NCBI GenBank assembly: GCA_032622095.1
Contig: CP136069.1
Span: 163,797,043 to 163,861,042 of the forward strand
Direction of reading: 5' to 3'
From: Siphonodentalium dalli
Taxonomy: Eukaryota; Mollusca; Scaphopoda; Gadilida; Siphonodentaliidae
DNA length: 64,000 bases
Below the pieces are notes generated by a model. It made no database searches. It saw nothing but the letters and a program-made list of their open reading frames with translations, and was not told the DNA's origin. The position numbers and the translations under genes were made by a program. This document shows positions 21,608 through 32,088 of the stretch, in pieces (position 1 is the stretch's first letter; every line of letters begins with the position of its first letter).

Positions 21608-23034
21608 GCAAATAGCATGCCTGTCATTTGCAGAATGAGGTCCCAATAGGGTGAATTTAGTGATGCTGTTCCACACAGTGGGCTAGCATCACCAAATTCA
21701 CCATCTGGAGACCTCATTCTGCTTAGGCCTCATCTTCTGGGAAGTATCTATAGTATCAAATTAACATTGTTGTTGGTTACATTTCCCTTCTAGGAAGTTT
21801 CTATATCCCCTAATTTGCAGAAGATAAAATTCATAATTGAGGTGCCCAATGGGTGAACATCACCAACTTCAACTGGGGAACTTCAATCTTATAGTAGGTC
21901 TGCCATAGCAGTTGAGGGCCTTAGCAGAATGAGGTCCCCAGAGGGTGATGCTAGCCCGCTGTGTGGGATAGAGTCACTAAATGCACCCTCTGGGGACCTC
22001 ATTCTGCAAATGACAGACACACTATCACAAGGCTTTATTGCATAATACATTGTGTTGCTTGAGGCCAGGCATGTACAATGTAGGAACATACACGCTTTTA
22101 GTGATGCTATCCCACACAGCGGCTAGGATCACCAAATTCACCCTCTGGAGACCTCATTCTGCTTAGGCCTCATCTTCTGGGAAGTATCTATAGTATCAAA
22201 TTAACATTGTTGTTAGTTACATTTCCCTTCTAGGAAGTTTCTATATCCCCTAATTTGCAGAAGATAAAATTCATAATTGAGGTGCCCAATAGGTGAACAT
22301 CACCACTTTGATTCAACTGGGGAACTTCAATCTTATCCTAGGTCTGCCATAGCAGTTGAGGGCCTTAGCAGAATGAGGTCTCCAGAGGGTGAAGTTAGTG
22401 ATGCTAGCCCGCTGTGCGGGACAGCATCACTAAATTCACCCTCTGGAGACCTCATTCTGCGAATGACAGACACACTATCGCACTATTTCAAGGCTTGATT
22501 GTATAATACATTGTGTTGCTTGAGGCCAGGCATGTACAATGTAGGAACATACACGCTTTTAGTGATGCTATCCCGCACAGCGGCTAGGATCACCAAATTC
22601 ACCCTCTGGAGACCTCATTCTGCTTAGGCCTCATCTTCTGGGAAGTATCTATAGTATCAAATTAACATTGTTGTTAGTTACATTTCCCTTCTAGGAAGTT
22701 TCTATATCCCCTAATTTGCAGAAGATAAAATTCATAATTGAGGTGCCCAATGGGTGAACATCACCACTTCGATTCAACTGGGGAACTTCAATCTTATCCT
22801 AGGTCTGCCATAGCAGTTGAGGGCCTTAGCAGAATGAGGTCCCCAGAGGGTGAATTTAGTGATGCTAGCCCGCTGTGCGGGATAGCATCACTAAATTCAC
22901 CCTCTGGAGACCTCATTATGCGAATGACAGACACACTATCGCACTATTTCAAGGCTTGATTGTATAATACATTGTGTTGCTTGAGGCCAGGCATGTACAA
23001 TGTAGGAACAGACACGCTATTTGCAGGCTTGCTC
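21608..23034. repeat. Family A MITE in tandem, 461-bp period
   Basis: One family A copy (21608-22040) is followed by two head-to-tail duplicates: cttttagtgatgctatccc begins at 22095 and again at 22556, exactly 461 bp apart, and both units end tacaatgtaggaacata/gacacgct. The units are almost identical, indicating recent unequal exchange or amplification. Confidence 0.88.
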
Positions 23035-23169
23035 CTTTGATGATTGTGATTCAGATTTGTTCAATCAGGGTCACCAGGCCAAGTAGGTGCAAGGCGAGCT
23101 ACATTACTCTTTCTCTCTATAGTAATTCATGATATGTCTTCTATGCAAGAATCAAATGGCCTGTTTTCA

Positions 23170-24141
23170 GGTACCGATAGAACCCGAAGCCACGACAAAT
23201 AGTTTTCATGGCTGGCTCAACCGATTTTCGTGGCTGGTTTGCTAGCTAAGCCGGCTCAATCACACCGTTCGTGGCTGACGAAATATGGCGGCTCAGCCGG
23301 CTGAGATGGTATTATTCAGCGTATTTTCGTTTCCGAAATGTTCCTAATCCAGCTGTTACCGGTTATAGACACCGTTTTTTAGCGTTTGTGGTGAACCCGT
23401 AGAATTCCAGACCAAACGTAATCTTTTGATGTTTGGCTTTTCTATTATGGCGAACATTCACGAAGGACTGGCATGGATATACTATATAGTTTCCCATCGA
23501 ATCAGTATAAGTAGTTACATTGGGACTTCTGTCGACTTCAGACTGCTATCATCACTACCATCTTGCGATATATGCATCGTTGAATGATGAACCCGATAGT
23601 AATGATATGTAATATTTCAAACTATTTTCTATTCTTATGTGTTTATATATTGACAAATGCCAGCGATGTCTGAGACTGGGTGTTGTCGATTTATATTTGA
23701 ACCCTTTCAATACAGATTGGACGCGCCCATTCAGTTATATGAAAGCATGCATTGGGATAGTCTATTCCACATTAAGGGGCCCGTAGTCCAAGTCTTCTTG
23801 TACTAAAACCAGCTAAACACCAGCATCTCGCCATACCAATATCTTAGCTGGTTTTAGTACAAGAAGACTTGGACTAAGGGGCCCGGTGTTCTGATAATAG
23901 AATAACCATGCCGTGTCCTTGCGAGTATGCCAATATTAGCCAATACTGTTTAGTTCTTTGCGATTCACAGTACAGTTGTGCTTGACATATAAGCCCATGC
24001 ACATGGCTCAGCCATTTTAAAATTACGGCGGCGGAGATTTTTAAATGTGGCTGGCGTTAGAGATAATATGGCTGGCGGCGGCTTGTGGCCAATATGGCTG
24101 GCGGCGGCGGCGTGCGATGGCGGCTTCGGGCTCTAGGTACC
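23170..24141. mobile_element. TIR element with GGTACC..CCCGAAGCC ends and a central hairpin
   Basis: Left end ggtaccgatagaacccgaag + cc; the right end reverse-complemented is ggtacctagagcccgaag + cc. Subterminal regions are rich in ggctggc / ggcggc. A perfect hairpin (gggcccgtagtccaagtctt.. mirrored in ..aagacttggactaaggggcc) occupies 23777-23884. No ORF. Confidence 0.72.
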
Positions 24142-24515
24142 GAGAACTTCTGTAAAATACATTTAACCTGCTCATGCTGAACCAGACACAAACGTTCTCA
24201 ATTTGATCACTTTAATAATAGTATTGCTGTGGCACACAGATCGGACAGGACATCTCAAAACATGCTTATATTTGGTATGAAATTACCTTCGGTGACAGAT
24301 TTGTGAAAATGGGATCACAAAGTCAAATAAGGGCAGAGCCAGAGCCGTAACTATTTCACTACATAGTAATTCTTAAAATATGTTTGCAAGAACTAGTTGG
24401 CTTATTTAGCATGGAATGTTCTTCATACATTGCACATTTGACTTATGTGTCACATGGGTAACGTTCAGTGCCAATAGGTAGATGCTTATATGACAAAAGG
24501 ACTATTTGTCCCCCA

Positions 24516-25220
24516 AAATTTGTTTTTTGGGGACAATTAAAATAGCCAGTGTCCATCTGTCTGTGCAGAAAGTTTCTGGATGAGAACTTTATTTTGGGTT
24601 ATCAGATCGAAATCAAATTTGGTTTGAGTTTTGAGCAAGATCGAATATGGATTCGGTCGGCCCATTTTTGCCTGAGTTATGGCCACTTTTTTACTTAGAA
24701 TATTGCTGTTTTGAGTGAGGTTACCAGATGATAACTTTAGTTTGTGAGATCAGATCTGAACCAAATTTGGCATGTACGGTAATCAGCTCCAAATACAGGT
24801 CAAGTTTGAATATGGATTCGGTCCACCCATTTGTGCCGGAGTTATGGTCCTTGTCGACTTAGAGTTTGCCAATTATTTTGGTTTCCATATGATAACTTTA
24901 GTTTTTGTAATCTGATTGTTTTTAATTTGGTGTGTGGATTAACCTCATGAAAATACAGGTCAAGTTCGAACTTAGGTTTGGTCGGCCCAGTTTTCCCAGA
25001 GTTATGGTCCTTGTGAACTTAAAATGTGCAGATTATTTTGGTTTCCGGACGATAACTTTACTTTTAGTTATCCGATTGTTTTTAAATTCAACTGAATCTC
25101 TTGATATTTGGTACGTAGTTCAAATTTCAAAAGACAAAGGCCAAGTTAGAATTTGGTCACATTCCATTAAATTTTGACAGAGTTAAAAAAAAGCTATCAT
25201 TACTAATAAAGCCACCTTTT
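24516..25220 (+). mobile_element. G-type HINE/pearl-like element
   Basis: Head hairpin tttgtcccccaaaatttg / ttttttggggacaa, then gtccatctgtctgt, then monomers of about 130 bp with gatgataactttagttt, aaatttggtatgta, acaggtcaagttcgaa and gagttatggtccttg. The tail after about 25190 carries ttttcgggggacacgtgg. Confidence 0.7.
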
Positions 25221-25744
25221 CGGGGGACACGTGGTCAGTGACCTTTTATTTGGTTATAAAATTATGTATGTTTTTTTCTAAATGGTTAGACAAATGGTCA
25301 CTTTCGTGAATTAGGCTATCTATTAATGATCATTGGGATCTGCAAAGTTCGAGATTTGATTTGATGTGAAATCATTCAAATCTGAATGGAAATGACTGCG
25401 AAGATTCAATAAATTTTCTAACCCTCCCACAATGGGAGATTCCTGCGACTTTATCTGATATATGAACTAGAATGTCCTTAAAACACTGCCATATTCATGG
25501 TTAAACAATGGGAGATAACCATAACCATGTAAAATTTATTATGGTAAGCACGTGGGTCAGTTCAAAATGCCTTGAATAATAAACAGAGTTGTCCCACCTA
25601 TTCTCCATATTTAAAATTTCCATGGTAGATCAGTCGTCTTGTTCTGTACGATATTCTGTCAATGTGCAGATTGTGACATAAATAAAAAAGTTTTTTTCTG
25701 TAACACTTTGGATATGGATGCTTCCAGAATAATAACATTATACA

Positions 25745-26735
25745 GTTGTCGCCCGCTGTCGAGGGAGACATTCCGTTCTCGAGCGGGTGACAAATCTCAA
25801 TGTCTCCCGAGAAGAAGCGCAACAACTGTTTTGTTATCCGATTATACCACAGAAAAAAATCCTTGCCATCCACACGCACGATGTTGCACTGAGTCACGAG
25901 TGTTTTCTTTCCCGAGTATGTATATTTTCAGTAACTACTTATCGTCCTATAGGATTTTTGTTCCATAAAAGATAGTCAAAGCGTTTGATAATCAGCGTTT
26001 ATTTACGATAATTTTGGTGGCTAAATCGTCAATATCGGTCCATGGAATGTAAACCAATAAGCCATATATATAGGTATGTTATCGCCTTCTGAAATGTGGC
26101 ATATTCAATGTGCGCGGAATTTACTCGCGATGTTCATTTCATAACGGTCTTCCCCGAAAGCTATTGGGAAGTTGTCAACTTCATTAATGTACAGTCATAT
26201 GTGTCAGTGCTCCCAAGTACATGGCGACCCTCACACAAAATACTTCTATGATCACATTGCAGACATCGCGGAGCGGTCTGATATCATGGATGAGCTTACA
26301 GTACCATTCATTCGCGACAAACGTATGCATTACGTTGTCTACCAGCAAACATTTATAACCAACCAATCTCAAGGGATCCACTCTTTCAATCTTGCACCAT
26401 AATGTCGACATGAACATATTGAATCACCAAGATGTTTCGATATAAAAAGTGCATAATAACGCTTGTCCGATAAAAGTATCAACTTAAAAGTTCGAATATT
26501 AGTGTTCACTAAATATATGCAAATTAGCAAACACCACAACTGGTGTGTTTTGCGAATCCGTGGGGTATATAAGAACTATTTTAGTACGTGGTAGTGATGT
26601 AAAATAGATGAGTTACTGCAGTGTGTGTTTGGAGATATTCTTGCAATATAACATCAAGCGGGCGACAAAAACAATGTCTCCTCCCGGCTCAGTGGGCGAC
26701 AGTGTGATTTGTCGCCCGGCACGTGACAGGACATG
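25745..26735. mobile_element. Possible inverted-repeat element with TGTCGCCCGC ends
   Basis: tgtcgcccgctgtcgaggga + gacatt near 25747 and agcgggcgacaaaaacaatg + tctcc near 26657, with extra tgggcgacagtgtgatttgt / cgcccgg copies. The arms are similar but imperfect. The interior has no recognisable ORF. Confidence 0.4.
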
Positions 26736-27154
26736 GGCCAATCAGAAGGGTGGAAAATAGGGAGGAGGGTAACAATATACATGGCTGCCGGCAGAATGGG
26801 ACAGAGAATTCCAAAGATAATCAGGAAGTGCTGGCTAGCTGAGAGGAATTGTAGCGATAAGAGAGCCACGAAAATGTAACCTTATGTGGCCCGCCAATTC
26901 TGTATACTTTGTTGTTCATCATGTAATTAAATATATTGTTCAGTTGTGCTCAAGAAGTTTAGTCTGACGTCTATTTACCTGGGAGTGCTATATTTCCTTC
27001 ATATCCGATTTAAGTTATCGATTCAATCTTCTAGTCAAAATGTAACAGTATGGCAATAATAAGTTACTCATGCTCTTTCCAATATTTGCCTGCAAGAAAA
27101 ATAAATTCCAAAAATCTCGCTGTAATTTTTATTACAGTGGTTCAAATCAATGTG

Positions 27155-27394
27155 AAATGTGCCATCAGTCCTGTACGAAGCTGGCTGGATTCCTAAATGT
27201 GCCATCCGTCCCGCACGAAGCTGACTCGATTCCTAAATGTGCCATCAGTCCTGTATGAAGCTGGCTCGATTCCTAAATGTGCCATCAATCCTGTATGAAG
27301 CTGGCTCGATTCCTAAATGTTCCATCCGTCATGTACGAAGCTGATTCGATTCCTAAATGTGCCATCAGTCCTGTATGAAGCTGGCTCGATTCCT
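27155..27394. repeat. 40-bp minisatellite, six units
   Basis: gtgccatcagtcctgtatga + agctggctcgattcctaaat recurs every 40 bp from 27159 to 27394, with a few substitutions per unit. No spacer diversity, so it is not a CRISPR array. Confidence 0.92.
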
Positions 27395-27800
27395 AATAAG
27401 TGCAAATATGTGACTCACGCAAAGTGACGGGTATCTTGATTGGGTATCAGAGCAAGTTTCTGAGTTGCTAAAATGAGAAATCCAGACCATCGTAATGTGA
27501 ATTTATAACCTATGTCCTAACCACCATGGCACTCTATCCATTTAAAAAAAAGACTATAGCATTAAATTTATAAATTTTAATAAGAATAAATTATTAAATC
27601 CCAAATATAAAATATGTTTGAGCCTTTAACCACAACAGTCATAAAAATGAATTAAAGTGTCAATGACACTATAGAGCTCAACTTGGAGAAGGGATAATGT
27701 CATACATTACAGTCATTGGAGTGATAAGGAATGCAGAAAACTTTAAGCAAATGTTTAAGCAATGCCAGAGGCCAATCCGAAGAGCCATATGAACATGCTG

Positions 27801-29560
27801 GTCATCCTATAATACCCGCTGCGGGCAAATATTGAGTAAACCCTGTTGCGCGCACGAGTGAAGAGTACAGGTAGTTTTGTTTTGAGGGAATTTTTTTTAT
27901 TAATTGTTTTTCTTTGGACACAACTCCGGATGCACGAGGTGCATGGTGAACCCAGCTTCAACCAAATATTAACAATTCGACGAATAAAGCTCCATAAAGT
28001 GACAAAATGCTCGATGAAGTGTGAGAATAAGCTTCCATGTTTCAATTTTATGTGTTTTAAGCTCCAAGATGAGTGCGTGCTTTTAATTTTGGACAACGTC
28101 AACGTTTCATTGATACAGATAATTTAGGAAACTAAATCTACATTCACATTGGAATTTGCTGCATTTAAGAAGGAAAATAATGACAATCGCATAAGACACT
28201 CCACGGTGTTGGAGTAAACCCCATTGCGGGCATGATTTTTGCCCACGTCGGAGTTTACTCCTGCTCGCATTACGTTTTACATTATCGGTATATTGTATTT
28301 TTGGAAAGATGTCTTTATTCGAGTTACTGGATAGGTATTTGGGGTTTTTAGTACCAAAACACGTCAAGGATAGAGTGTCCCATATAGACTGCTCAACGTT
28401 TTCAAAAAAATTCTCTAGAAGTGTCTGCAGTGAAAGTTTTGCTGCATGAAACTTAAATATACCCAGACATTCTGAATGCGCTCGACAAAGATTGTGTTTT
28501 TCCTCGAGAACTGATATCTGAATTTTCTCTAAACTCCTGCCACAGCATAAATAGGTATTGCCTATCATATACGTCTTCCATTGGTTAGTATAACTTCTAA
28601 ATTGACTACTTTTTATACGCCCGTTTGAAAAAACGGCCGTATTATAGTATTGGTCTGTCCGTCCGTCCGGGCATCCGTTAACCTGGTTTCCGGATGATAA
28701 CTTTAGTTAGAGTGAACCAAATTTAATAAAATTTGGTATGTGGGTTTATTAGCCGAAAAGTAAGTTCAAGTTCGAATTTGGGTTCCGCCCGCCAATTTTC
28801 ACCTGAGTTATGCCCCTTATTTGACGTTTTTTGACTTAGAAAATCCTTGAAATTAGTTGTCCGGATGATAACTTTAGTATAGTTTATCGGAATGAATCCA
28901 AATTTGGTATGTTACTTTCTCCCGCCAAAACACAGGTCAAGTTCGAACTTGGGTTCTGTCCGACCATTTTTGGCAGAGTTATGCCCCTTTTTCGACTCAG
29001 AAAATTCAGTTTTTCTTATGTTTTTTGGTTTCCGGATGATAACTCGATTTTGGAATGTTTATACGCAAAACCCGATAATCCGATAATTTTTGCGAGAGTT
29101 ATGGCCCCTTTTTTTTTACGTAATTTGACTTAGAAAATCCCTGAAATTTGTTATCCGGATGATAACTTTAGTTAGAGTGAACCGATTTCAATAAAATTTG
29201 GTATGTGGGTTTATTAGGAGAAAAGACAGCTCAAGTTCGAATTTGGGTTCCGTCCGCCAATTTTCACCGGAGTTATGCCCCTTATTTGACGTAATTCCGG
29301 ATGATAACTTTAGTTAGAGTGAACTGATTTCAATCAAATTTGGTATGTGGGTTTATTAGGAGAAAAGACAGCTCAAGTTCGAATTTGGGTTCCATCCGCC
29401 AATTTTCCCCAGAGAGGGCGTATTTTGCACGCCCAGCGTAGCTCTTGTTGAACTAATTAGACTAGCCCTGGTATGGAAAAGTCTAACTGTTATGGCCCGA
29501 TGTGTGGTTTACTGATGCCCACACCGGGGTCTACTGCCCGCAGCAGGATTATAGGATGAC
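27801..29560. mobile_element. TIR element with GTCATCCTATAAT ends
   Basis: gtcatcctataatacccgct + gcgggca at the left; the right end reversed reads gtcatcctataatcctgctg + cgggca. Both are followed by a taaacc motif and ccgg/gcgg-type palindromes. It carries several short ORFs on the minus strand (longest 28107-28568) without recognisable homology, plus a nested G-type element. Confidence 0.7.
28606..29450 (+). mobile_element. G-type HINE/pearl-like element, apparently complete
   Basis: Head hairpin ctttttatacgcccgtttga / aaaaacggccgtat, then gtctgtccgtccgtccggg. Five or so monomers follow with ccggatgataactttagtta, aaatttggtatgtgggttta, caagttcgaatttgggttcc and gagttatgcccctt. Tail gggcgtattttgcacgccca + gcgtagctcttgtt. 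A good reference copy for the family. Confidence 0.8.
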
Positions 29561-30492
29561 GAGCGTGATGAAGTTTTGGATGCAAATTGTTGGCTGTAAG
29601 GTGTTCAGAAGTAATTAGTCATGCAAAGAGTATAATCTAAGATGCAATAAATGTGGGCTGCAGAATGTGCCAATGGATTCAAATGTAAAATCCAAGATGA
29701 CAGCCGGCAGCCATGTGTTTTTAATGAATATGTGATAAATTTGATGGCTCCCATCTGGAGTGGCCATGTTTGTTAATAAATTTCAGAAATAATCCATGGC
29801 TCCCATTGAAAGGTCACCCCGAAGATCAGAATGAAGTTTGATGACAATAGGATGAGGGTTATGGTCTGTAGGGTGCGCCAAAGGATTCAGAGAATGCAAA
29901 GAGAATAATTCAAGTTGGCTGCCAGCGGCCATGTTTTTCATCGAAAATTGCTAAAAATTTGATAGCACCCATCTAGAGCTAAATTTTCAGATTCAAATTT
30001 GAAATCCAAAATGGCTGCTGACGGCCATGTTTTTGATGGCTCTCATCTAGAGGTCACCCGAAGATCCATATGAAGTTTGGTGATGACTGGATGAGGGATG
30101 CTGCCTGTAGGGTACGCCAAAGGAAATTGTTGATGGACGCATACACGCACGCACGCAGGACGGACGCCAACCCACAGCAATAGCTCAAACTTTTAAAAAT
30201 GGCTATTGCATCACAGATCAAGAATAGAGAAAATGTTATTGCACCACTCACTACCTCCATTGTCTACATAAGGCATGATTGATAACCGCTAAGTTTATTA
30301 TATCAATGTAGATTTATCAGGTCAATGTACAGTTTCAACAACAAAAATGGGAAACAATGAACATGACATTGTCAAATTCAACTAATAATTAAATATAATT
30401 ATAATAGTTGAATTCAGGATGTGCCTCACCTGATAATGCAATGTATTTAATAACCCTTCGAGTGCCAGGTCTGATTTTTGTATCAACCCATA

Positions 30493-30566
30493 TACCCTGT
30501 GCCAATGCATTCTCTTATATATGCGAGTCGACCATAGGAGAGAATGCATTGGCCTAACAATTTTTC
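30493..30566. repeat. Family B/D hairpin fragment
   Basis: accctgtgccaatgcattct + cttatatatgcgagtcgacc and a short mirrored gagaatgcattggcctaac. The hairpin is truncated relative to 51063-51521. Confidence 0.6.
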
Positions 30567-31168
30567 ATCATTTGTTATTATTTTTTACAATTTTAATAAT
30601 TTTTTCTTATATTCTTTAACAGACTTATTTTGTAGGTTTAGTGCCAGGGAATCTTACGTTTTTCATGGGCATCAAAATTATTACTATGAATACTTGGTGA
30701 TAGTTTTGAGTTATAACATGCCCCTAAGGTTTTATCCAGTTTGTATTTAAATTTGCTATAGCATGCTTAAGCATACCGGCCAAAAATATTTCAACCCAAA
30801 AAAAAAAAATCAAAACAAAAATCATTTTTTATTTTTTTTAGGGCCGATTTTACAGACCGTAAATTAGGGCCGATGAGATCGGCCCCTGGCACTGAAAGGG
30901 TTAAATGAATTATATAGCTATTATACTGTTGATTAAACTATTTGTGCCTGGAAATTTTGGCAAATATCTAAAAAATCTGTTTTGACAAAAAAACAATATT
31001 GTATTTCGACACATAAACATCTGGTCACTTATCATTTACTGTATATCTATGCATGTTGTCATGAAAACGTTAAGAGTGCTGAAATATTTAACTATAGTTC
31101 TTTCAAATGGTTTGTTTGGGAAGTGGGTTATCTCTCTTTGATCTTACTTCTCCATCAGCAATAGTTAT

Positions 31169-31562
31169 ATTAAAGATACATAATCAGAAGTATCAGAAGT
31201 ATCGCCCCTAAATTACTATTTCTTTGGCTTAGGGGGTAAAAAAAATATTAGATATGAGTCGAGGAACCCACCCATCAACGCCCAGAGTTATCAGATTTCG
31301 AGTTTTGAAATCTGTTATTTTTCACCACCTCGATTATTTGGTGGCCTGGTAAATATCAGATGAATGCCGACCGACATACTCTCGATATCAAATTGCGTTG
31401 AACAAAATGTTGATATATAAATAATAATTTTATACAATAGTTGACAGTGGTTTGTATTTTTTTGGCAATTAATCAATTCTGTTAACTGAAGCGGCATTTC
31501 AAGAAATGTTGTTGGAATCTGATGATATGGGGACCATCGAATCGGATTGTGTACATTTAAAA
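31169..31562. mobile_element. Family H element
   Basis: ttaaagatacataatcagaa to atcggattgtgtacatttaa, with the shared interior tttctttggcttagggggta and ttgacagtggtttgtatttt. It lies just downstream of the transporter stop codon in transcript terms. Confidence 0.72.
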
Positions 31563-31685
31563 TACAATAAATATATAAATAGATATTATAGCTATCAACT
31601 GTATATATAACATGTATAGTAAAGTATAAAGTATTAAAATACTAATGAGATATTATGAAAAAATATTCATGATCACCCCCCCCCC

Positions 31686-31776
31686 CATTTTAACATGTTC
31701 ACTGCCGACGCCCAAACAATTACATGCAAAAAGTATGAGATAACTGATAACTGGTAGTCGGCAGTGAACATGTTAA
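31686..31776. repeat. Hairpin with TAACATGTTCACTGCCGAC arms
   Basis: taacatgttcactgccgac and its exact mirror gtcggcagtgaacatgtta enclose about 50 nt. A C9 run lies just before it. The arm resembles cggcacc / gcagtgaacgtgttaa motifs in the 54.0-54.7 kb cluster. Confidence 0.75.
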
Positions 31777-31909
31777 GAATCAAACCTGCATCACTCAATT
31801 CAATGTACCCATCCATATCAGATGAACTGTATATACCCCTTGAGACATCTGCGGACATAGTAATAAAAACTAATCCATATCACATCACTGGTATCAAAGT
31901 TTGCCTTTG

Positions 31910-32088
31910 TCAAGTTTTCTGGTCACGATGAGTTTTAATAAAAAGGCCAATTGCAGTCAGCACACACAGTATAAATCCAATAACACCAAATGATGGAAAT
32001 CCATATTGTGTGAGTACAATGCCACCTATCGTCGGCGAAACAGTCCTCACTAGTGAATTCACAGCCATACTCAATCCTAATATAGAAC
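31910..32088 (-). CDS. SLC22A18: SLC22A18-like terminal exon with stop
   Basis: The acceptor is gttctctattgcag. It encodes GSILGLSMAVNSLVRTVSPT, IGGIVLTQYGFPSFGVIGFI, LCVLTAIGLFIKTHRDQKT and TGA. The TVSPTIGGIV segment matches TLGPTVGGLL of human SLC22A18. The short basic cytoplasmic tail is typical. No clear poly(A) signal was identified just downstream. Confidence 0.94.

Larger units (their letters stand above)
20640..24400 (+). mobile_element. AGCTCACCTGAG HINE/pearl-like element with tandem core monomers, heavily interrupted
   Basis: Starts tttagctcacctgagacgaa with a hairpin pairing agctcacctgagac with gtctccggtggagct, then cgtccgcctgtccgtccgtc. Monomers of roughly 145 bp follow (gggttcatatttggtgtgga, cagatttgttcaaatgaggt, gggccataactatttccctc). 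They run to about 21170, and similar monomers reappear at 23040-23165 and 24150-24400. Family A and the element at 23170-24141 lie between. Whether all pieces belong to one insertion is inferred. Confidence 0.6.
27653..30205 (+). mobile_element. Family E HINE/pearl-like element, diverged, split by a nested element
   Basis: Head aaagtgtcaatgacactata + gagctcaacttgg at 27654; core monomers with atccaagatgacagccggca, gccatgtttttgatggctct and gaagatccatatgaagtttg at 29640-30110; tail acgcacgcacgcaggacgga and caatagctcaaactttt. It is interrupted by 27801-29560. Confidence 0.7.

Noticed and set aside
22277-22959. ORFs containing [13 protein letters not shown] and [11 protein letters not shown]
   Set aside because: They are translations through the family A palindrome and recur on both strands wherever the repeat occurs; not genes.
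27155-27394. CRISPR-like array
   Set aside because: No unique spacers: the whole 40-bp unit repeats. The window is eukaryotic.
28107-28568. 153-codon ORF on the minus strand within the TIR element at 27801-29560
   Set aside because: Longest ORF of its neighbourhood and inside an element, but no recognisable domain or motif and no supporting splice context. Kept only as a note under the element.
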